Shown: positions 24,043-29,995 of the stretch, piece by piece
Layout of the letters: each line of letters opens with the position of its first letter
How positions within the stretch are numbered: position 1 is the stretch's first letter
Assembly (NCBI GenBank): GCA_023853785.1
Contig: JAJIRX010000232.1
Span: 1-29,995, forward strand
Source of the DNA: Psilocybe azurescens
Taxonomy: Eukaryota; Basidiomycota; Agaricomycetes; Agaricales; Agrocybaceae
Direction of reading: 5' to 3'
Length of the DNA: 29,995 bases
Position numbers and translations under genes: made by a program
The notes under the pieces: model-generated
The model's database searches: none
Told to the model about the DNA's origin: nothing
What the model saw: the letters and a program-made list of their open reading frames with translations, nothing else

Positions 24043-25427
24043 TCATCGCACCGAAACCTGGACGACGGGAAGTGAGGAAGTATGACCTGACGGGATATTA
24101 TCTGGCATGTTGGATGAGATGGCGTCGATGATTTTCGATTGAATTCGGTCTTTTACAATTAAATAGCCATCATTATGACTATAGTTCGCTCCCTCCATTG
24201 TTATATCCAAACAAAATGTGACTTTTTGGATCAGCGGGTATTTCACGAGAAGCCTGTCAATTCTCAGTCCTCTGAGAGCATTATATTCGACTCAAGCCAA
24301 CGCATTCGTGACCCCGTATGCGGTCCTCACATTGAAAGTGACATTGATTGCCTCTAATGTAGACTTGGCATGCCCACGTTGCAAGCAAACGACGACGTTT
24401 GTGATAATATCCGTAAAGCTTTGTCGCCCAGATACGAGTCTTGCGAATGTTCAATGGCGAGCTCTCGAAGCACCGCCAAAGTTCCAAAGTCAATACCATC
24501 GGCCATGAAACCACAATGGAAGTTACTGTTCAAATATGATATGAGCATGTGTAGAGAACAATCAAGCCGGACAATGAGCTCACCAACGAAGGTATTGCAA
24601 TGAAATATAAACACTTTTATCAGATAGGAGTTGAGAAAGTTGTTGCGCGTCTTCGCCAGACCAGATATCTGCATCGATATTGATGATGCTTGTCTTACCG
24701 CCGGGTGTATAGCATATCTGGTACCTGCCATCCTGTGGGAGACCGCCCAAAAGATCCGAGTGTCGTACCTTTATATCCTTTGTGGTAGAGACGGAGGTGT
24801 CGGAGCCTGGCTTATTCTTGAGGAATTTTGACATTTTTAAGCTGATGTATCGAAGACAAGGACTGTGTTCGACCGTGGCAATGGAGAGTGGTATATCAAG
24901 TACACAAAAGAAGTCGAGACGATACACGGGAAGAGACCGGCAGAGGGCTTGTAGGCAATCAGCTGTTTGATAAGGAAGATCTCCCACGACAATAGACCAT
25001 GACCGAAATCATGTATTCGCAATGCATTGAGGTTGTGTGCTCGATGAATCAGAACTCTGAGGAGACCGCGAAGATTCGACGCTTCTTGGAGCAGAATGCG
25101 CTCATAATTCAGAGTAATATCGAGGCTCCGAAATATAAGCGCTAAATTGGATTGTTCGTCGGTTAAGAGATCGATCAAGGTATTTACTCGAATAGATAAT
25201 TCTTCTTGGGAGCGCATTGTAGATCGCGTTGACGCATCTAGATTGATCCAAAGAGTTGAGAATAAGCGCCTGCGTGCAGCTGATGCAAAAACTCTTGAGA
25301 TTAAGGTGCAAGCAGTGAGAGTTTGGAAAGCCTTTTCATCTAAGACCCTATCAACTCCTGGCGCTATATTCTCCACGATTTCAACAATGAGTTCGAATGG
25401 CAATGCAACACCTGTGTTGGTCGCCAT
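24043..25427 (-). pseudogene. F-box-like protein, copy 2 (damaged paralogue)
   Basis: Two exons, 24584-25427 and 24043-24525, are separated by a 58-bp phase-2 intron (24526-24583), the same position, phase and length as in the copy at 6297-7671. The F-box-like start is LPFELIVEIVENIAPG. Shared stretches include ADCLQALCRSLPV, LRYISLKMSKF, QQLSQLLSDKSV and IDFGTLAVLRELAIEH. Frame is lost twice, each by one missing base in a G run: in GGG after the codons for LLSW (about 24990-24992), and in GGG after the codons for HSQDSYL (about 24440-24442). Between NALA and VEYNAL there is also an in-frame TGA near 24293-24295 that no single-base correction removes. The C-terminus (LRGLRIDRLLVKYPLIQK) still matches copy 1. 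The nonsense codon makes decay likelier here than in the other frame-broken genes of the window. Confidence 0.68.
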
Positions 25428-26673
25428 AAAGAGAGTGCCTTAGGATTCAACAGTGGTTGAACCGGTTTTGAACATATTGTAGTTGATGAGCAGCAAGTAC
25501 CTAGATGGATATGGAAACAGATGTTGCGAACAAGCTGCGGGTAAACGAGTCGAAACTCAACCAGCCTGAGCCAAATTTCAACGTTGCGCCCCACCAAAGC
25601 GTGTTGGAATTTGATTGTAACTGTTTAGTTTAAGCCACATAACCAAATCCTATTAGAACTTTCGGCCGAATAGGGCGAGCATTTATTGCGAAAATAAGAA
25701 ACACTCCGACACTCCGCAACATTCTCGTCAGAGTCAATTTAGGGCTGAGTCTGTTATAATTCAAACTGTCCTTGATTTTGCATTGATTCGTGGACCATGC
25801 ATCCTTCTCTCCGCGACCGACTATACTCCTGTGACCTAAGCAATGGTTCCTGAAATCTTCCCTCGTCACAGTGGCACAGGCTAGTTTTGAATGTTGAACA
25901 GTAAAGAATTCTAGCAGAATGGATCTGCGAAGCATATGTCGGATATCTGCGGTTGCCCGCCAACAATGCAAAGGCTCCGAAGCTGAGTGTGTATTGCTAT
26001 TCTTGAAAAACAAACAATGGGGTGATATTGATATACATAGGCTTTTTGTTGTTCGCTTAGGATTGACATAGGACCTAGGTTGACATGGTTGTTCTAGGAA
26101 GATTAGGGAAAATGTCGGTAAGTCATCTTTTGTTCTTCCCCCATTCGAAAACTCTCACTGGCATGGAAGATATTGGATTTATGAGTGCACTATTGGCAGT
26201 TGTACATATCGACATGCACATTATAAAAATTCGATCGCCAGCCAAGCCCAAGACCGAACGTCGTCAGGGCACCCCACATATGTCCGAGCTTGCTCCAGGC
26301 TCTTCCGTGCACAGGTATCGCTATATCTATAGCACCCGATCCCGATATATCACGCTTTGGAATGCCAAAATGCCGTGCGGCCAACGATCACTGAGCGGAG
26401 CCATTGATGGGCATTGGGTTGGGAATGCGGTTACCGCGTGCATGCGTGCGCGCGTGTGGCTTTTGGCCCTTTACCTGCCACCACCACCATCATCCACAGC
26501 CCTTTTCGCTGTCCCTCAACTGTCTTCTTGCCTCAGCTTACCCCCACACTCTTTGAAGTTCTCTACTACCTGCGTTGAGCGCGGCACCCTTCCAGCTCGT
26601 TGACTACTCATCGTTTCCCTCTTTTGCTGCTCTTATAGCTGGGAGTGTTTATCGCAAATTCACTTGACCAAGA
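25428..26673. promoter_or_regulatory. Intergenic region with CT-rich promoter of the first MARVEL-like gene
   Basis: The last 200 bp (about 26480-26670) are pyrimidine-rich with CTCTT and CCTC tracts, usual for fungal core promoters around the transcription start. Open frames at 25630-26013 (minus) and 26085-26603 (plus) have no recognisable features. Confidence 0.4.
26435..26458. repeat. Alternating purine-pyrimidine tract (Z-DNA-prone)
   Basis: Twelve consecutive pyrimidine-purine steps, mostly CG and TG, about 215 bp upstream of the ATG at 26674. Such tracts can adopt Z-DNA under negative supercoiling near promoters. Confidence 0.6.
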
Positions 26674-27444
26674 ATGCAGATTGATATACCTATTCTGAGG
26701 ATTGCACTTTATGGCGTGCTGGTGAGTGCTAAATAATTTTATCGTCGATTCGATCTTGACTCCTATGAGTAGACATTCATCACCTTTATCCTCCTTTGCC
26801 TCTCAGCCGCCAGGCTCAACTATACAAACCACTTGCAACCAAATGATCCACTGAATCATGGCAAAAGTTTTACAGGTACGTTTGCCATACATATTTCCAC
26901 CTGACTGCCCATTCATTTCGATTTTGCTCAACAGACCCTATCGTCGTGGAGATCCTTATTACAACGCTGATGACCATACCCTGGTCGGTGTTTATGTATG
27001 TTTCCCTGCTCATCATCCGATGGTTTCCCAGTTCTCATTGGTTGCCATCTTTTGGATGACAGTGCATTCTCAATACACAAACGATACGAAAAAAATATAT
27101 GACAACTTTCCTCGCGGAGATCATAGGACTAAGTATATTGTGGGTTTTCTGGATCGCCGGGGCAGCTGTGGCATCGGTATGTTCCAAGATCCTGATATGC
27201 GATACTCGTATGCTAAACGAACCCTCAGGGTCCTTGGGGAAACTTGTCTTGGTGTCAACACTTTGAAACGTGTCGTGTGCTGTCTGCCCTAGTCGCCTTT
27301 GCTTGGCTCGGGTGGCTTACGATTACTGTCCTTCTTGGGCTCAGCTTGCTCTTCAGCATTGCAAATAAGTCGCTGCTTGAACCCTTTCATGGAAGATGGA
27401 ACCCTCGCCAAAGTCATTATGGCGATAACGTTTCTCGTGTATAG
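26674..27444 (+). CDS. MARVEL-like four-helix membrane protein, copy 1 (one frame error)
   Basis: Five exons: 26674-26721, 26773-26875, 26935-26995, 27063-27176 and 27229-27444, with 51-67-bp introns in phases 0, 1, 2 and 0. The product is about 180 residues. Four hydrophobic segments are visible: LRIALYGVLTFITFILLCLS, VVEILITTLMTIPWSVFIAF, IIGLSILWVFWIAGAAVAS and ALVAFAWLGWLTITVLLGLS. They alternate with family-like loops (LNYTNHLQPNDPLNHGKSF, WGNLSWCQHFETCRV) and a short tail SLLEPFHGRWNPRQSHYGDN. This layout matches the expanded MARVEL-domain-like family of Agaricomycetes; the cellular role is unknown. One base is missing in A7 at 27089-27095, between HKRYEK and YMTTFLAEI. Adding it restores the phase at every later splice site. 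The next gene is a diverged tandem paralogue. Confidence 0.78.
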
Positions 27445-28298
27445 TTGGCGATGGCGAAAAATATACGACATAGTAACGCGGTATGTGCGCACTCCTCTAC
27501 ATTCTGGGCTTGTCCAGTTGACCCTTTCTATTGCTAGATGTACTCGGTGTACAGCTGCTAATGTCGTCGAATCTTATTTGTTGCTCACGGTGTACATGTA
27601 AATTATCTGTATAGAAATCAGGATATACCCAACCTCCAATACCCAGCTTCACATTTGCGACTTCGTTTCGGGCGACTGGATGTTACCAGTCAGCCAAACA
27701 GAATTCGACTCCTACTGACTCTTTCTAGTTTTATTTTAAATACACTTATTTACAGGATTCCATCCTGCTACTAGAACCAAGTCATAGCAAGCCGTACAGT
27801 TACACAGTTGGGTTTTACCGCCTCCTTTCATTCATCTGTCAGCGGTCACGTGAGCTTCCACGTAATCTATTTTTAGAAAATTTAAATCCTTCGACTATCT
27901 CGACTGATCAACTCCTGCCTGCAACGTGGTATTCATCTGGTGCACATAGTCAGATACGTACCGAGCAGTAAATTTTGTCCCACTCCCGTTATTTAAATAT
28001 TATGACGCACTCAGAATCATTACTTCACAATGTCTATGTCTTCGTGATATAATGTTTCGGAAGAAAGGGTGTCGTCATTGCCACTGATTTGTCACATTAT
28101 ATCGCGTTGATTAGGCCTCTAGTATCATGTATGTGTGTCGCAATGTCCTACATTTATTCTACGGAAGTAGTAATTATAATTAATAAATGTGGTGCATGTG
28201 GATCACTATATAAAACGAAGAGTTTCTGAGACGATCTTCAAGACTCTAATCTCTTAAACGTCTTCCACCTTCTACTGCACACATTCCACTTGGTCCAT
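27445..28298. promoter_or_regulatory. Intergenic, promoter of the second MARVEL-like gene
   Basis: AT-rich 850 bp between the tandem paralogues, without coding features apart from the 3' flank of the first. A good TATA box lies near its right end. Confidence 0.45.
28207..28214 (+). promoter_or_regulatory. TATA box of the second MARVEL-like gene
   Basis: TATATAAA lies 85 bp upstream of the ATG at 28299, followed by a CT-rich leader (about 28250-28290). Confidence 0.6.
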
Positions 28299-29173
28299 AT
28301 GCTGAACGTACTTCGCACGGCGCTGTACGCGCTGTTGGTTAGTACAAAGCAGATTCCTCGGAGGAATAATTTCTCAAAGATCTCATTTCCGTTCAGTTCC
28401 CGCTTTCAGTGGTTTTGCTCGGCCTGACAGGCTACAGGATCCACTATACAAAAGGCATCAATTTCGGTGATGTCTTAACGACGAGGAGACATTTCTACGG
28501 TGAGTATCAGGCACGAACTTGATTCTCTATTGGACTCAGCATATACCAAGATCCAATCATCGCCGAGTTGCTTGTCACCTCGGTTCTGGCTATGCTTTTC
28601 TCGTGCTGGTTGTAAGTATTACTTTCCATGCAGTACTATTTAAACAGACCCGTTAAACGTACTTAGCATTGCTGCCATATTGGGGAAGCTTCGAAATCCA
28701 CTCTCGAAATACATCTCTGAGCATATCTCTCTATTCATTATCTGGGTCATGTTTCTTATTGGAGCTGCTATAACCACGGTGCGTATCTATCGCTTTGTTT
28801 CATCTGACGTTTTGACTTAATAAGTTCATGTCCCTCAGCACAAATGGCTTCATCTCAAGCATTGTCGAAGCCATTTCAAAGTCTGTCGAATTCTCGAAAC
28901 CATCAAAGCCTTCTCGTGGATGTGCTTTATCATTTCCACATTTCTCTTGATTGCCAGTCTCATCAGTATGCTACGACACAAACGCACGTTGTCGGATCCG
29001 CTTTATGGGAAGAAGACTATACGACCTACCCGGAGACCCGTCAGGCTCGAGCCGCAGGGACCGCCACCACGACCACGGCGTACAACAACGTTCAGCCCAC
29101 AAGTCACAACGTCGGAACAACAAACACGGTGCCCCATAACGCGACAACCAATGTCCACACTCATGAGGTTTAG
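28299..29173 (+). CDS. MARVEL-like four-helix membrane protein, copy 2 (one frame error)
   Basis: Five exons: 28299-28337, 28397-28499, 28551-28611, 28667-28778 and 28839-29173. Exons 2 and 3 are 103 and 61 bp, exactly as in copy 1, and all intron phases agree, so the two genes are tandem duplicates. Hydrophobic segments: LRTALYALLFPLSVVLLGLT, IIAELLVTSVLAMLFSCWL, LFIIWVMFLIGAAITT and FSWMCFIISTFLLIASLIS. The second intron ends in the less common AAG, chosen because it alone continues into DPIIAELLV. After DPLYG the frame slips at GGG 29007-29009. With one base added the tail reads EEDYTTYPETRQARAAG and on through a Thr/Asn-rich stretch to HTHEV, stop at 29173 (216 residues). Without it a basic Arg/Pro-rich tail runs to 29237. 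The acidic version looks more natural for the family. Confidence 0.72.
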
Positions 29174-29302
29174 GTCTATAGATTCCAAGCGAATTGCATT
29201 CGAAATTGTTTTAATGAGTTTATTATTCTTTACATAACTTACTATTCTTTTAATGCTTCTGTTATATGCGAGTTTGACGTTGATAAAGTTTCGTTCTTTC
29301 GC

Positions 29303-29308
29303 AATAAA
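29303..29308 (+). terminator. Polyadenylation signal candidate (AATAAA)
   Basis: Perfect AATAAA 130 bp after the stop of the second MARVEL-like gene and only 33 bp before the stop of the convergent P450 gene, so the two 3' UTRs probably overlap. Confidence 0.35.
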
Positions 29309-29340
29309 TGCCTCTGTATAAATAATTGCTATTAAGCTGT

Positions 29341-29995
29341 TTATCGACTGATACCATCACTCTCAGTCATCTTGACCCATAATCCTCCCTACCACCATGA
29401 ATGTTAGGCCAGTCTGAGAAATGAATAGTAAAGAACGACAAGCTCTTACATTGGTATACATGGTCAGGTGCATTTTCGGGAAGAGTTTCTCAATAGACTT
29501 CCGACCACTGGTCTGGGCCCATTCCTCCGGCGGGTGTGCCTCAGCAGGGGCAGCATTGTGGTCAAGCTCGACGCTAGAGAAGCTCTGAAGGAGCCTAACG
29601 ATGATGAAAGACATTTCGTTGTACGCGAACTAGAAGATCTAGGATCAGCTCTGCCGAACGATGATTAATTGGATTTGAAAACGTACTTGTTGACCCAAGC
29701 AAATTCGGGGGCCGGCGTTGAAAGGCAGAAAAATAAATGGGTTCTTAGATAAGTACTTCTTCAGACGCTCGTCGAGGAAGCGGTCAGGATCGAATTCTTC
29801 GGCTGTTTGAATGATGGAGATTAGGTTTATAGAGATAAACCTAGAAAGAGAATATACCATCAGGTCCCCAGAGATCTTTACGTCTGTGCATCATGAAAAC
29901 CGAGTACGCAGTTCTGTAGAACAGTACCATTAGCATCACAAGTAGATGTGGTACTTCGGTATGAGAAGACTTACTTGACTCCCGCTGGGATGAAG
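29341..29995 (-). CDS. Cytochrome P450, C-terminal part (5' end beyond window)
   Basis: Five full exons plus one partial are visible: 29975-29995 (partial), 29858-29913, 29687-29802, 29450-29629 and 29341-29388, with GT-AG introns of 55-61 bp and no frame errors. The peptide begins [18 protein letters not shown] and continues [18 protein letters not shown] (the PERF-like region). It then has [15 protein letters not shown], which is the heme-binding loop FxxGxRxCxG with the Cys ligand to heme iron. [17 protein letters not shown] begins the L helix. The end ([15 protein letters not shown]) is close to the usual terminus. The K-helix ExxR and the membrane anchor lie outside the window. The arrangement resembles basidiomycete CYP63-like monooxygenases, but the subfamily cannot be fixed from this part, and the substrate is unknown. 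Confidence 0.93.

Overview
The window looks like nuclear DNA of a basidiomycete fungus, most likely a mushroom-forming Agaricomycete. Genes lie on both strands and are split by many short GT-AG introns (mostly 48-90 bp). Small proteins are secreted, and the recognisable families are typical of that group: F-box-like proteins, four-helix MARVEL-type membrane proteins, a P450, an Old Yellow Enzyme, a GT15 mannosyltransferase and IML2/TTC39. I assembled exon structures by hand from splice sites, reading phase and protein family resemblance. No search was run, so family names rest on recognition.

Layout, left to right. 1-911 (-): a thioesterase-like protein, cut by the window start. 1881-4069 (+): an unrecognised Pro/Ser-rich protein whose frame is broken about nine times. 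4620-4865 (-): a small secreted Cys-rich protein. 6297-7671 (-): an F-box-like protein. 7672-10777: about 3 kb without a convincing gene. 10778-12247 (-): Old Yellow Enzyme family. 13573-17300 (+): IML2/TTC39 family. 18109-19854 (-): GT15 alpha-mannosyltransferase. 21351-21885 (-): a secreted protein with internal repeats between Arg-Arg sites, resembling a kexin-processed precursor. 24043-25427 (-): a damaged second copy of the F-box-like gene. 26674-27444 and 28299-29173 (+): two tandem MARVEL-like genes. 29341-29995 (-): the C-terminal part of a cytochrome P450, cut by the window end.

These genes do not form one pathway. GT15 acts in the Golgi, IML2 in lipid or mitochondrial homeostasis, and the OYE and P450 are stand-alone redox enzymes. 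The accessory-looking parts are the two secreted proteins, the F-box pair, the MARVEL pair and the long gene-poor stretches.

One observation runs through the window. Most conserved genes carry single-base indels, nearly all in short homopolymers, while the flanking protein sequence and splice sites stay intact. That looks more like consensus error than gene decay, and it matters for every protein predicted here. The most interesting biology is the repeat precursor at 21351-21885. The best novelty candidate after it is the eight-cysteine secreted protein at 4620-4865.
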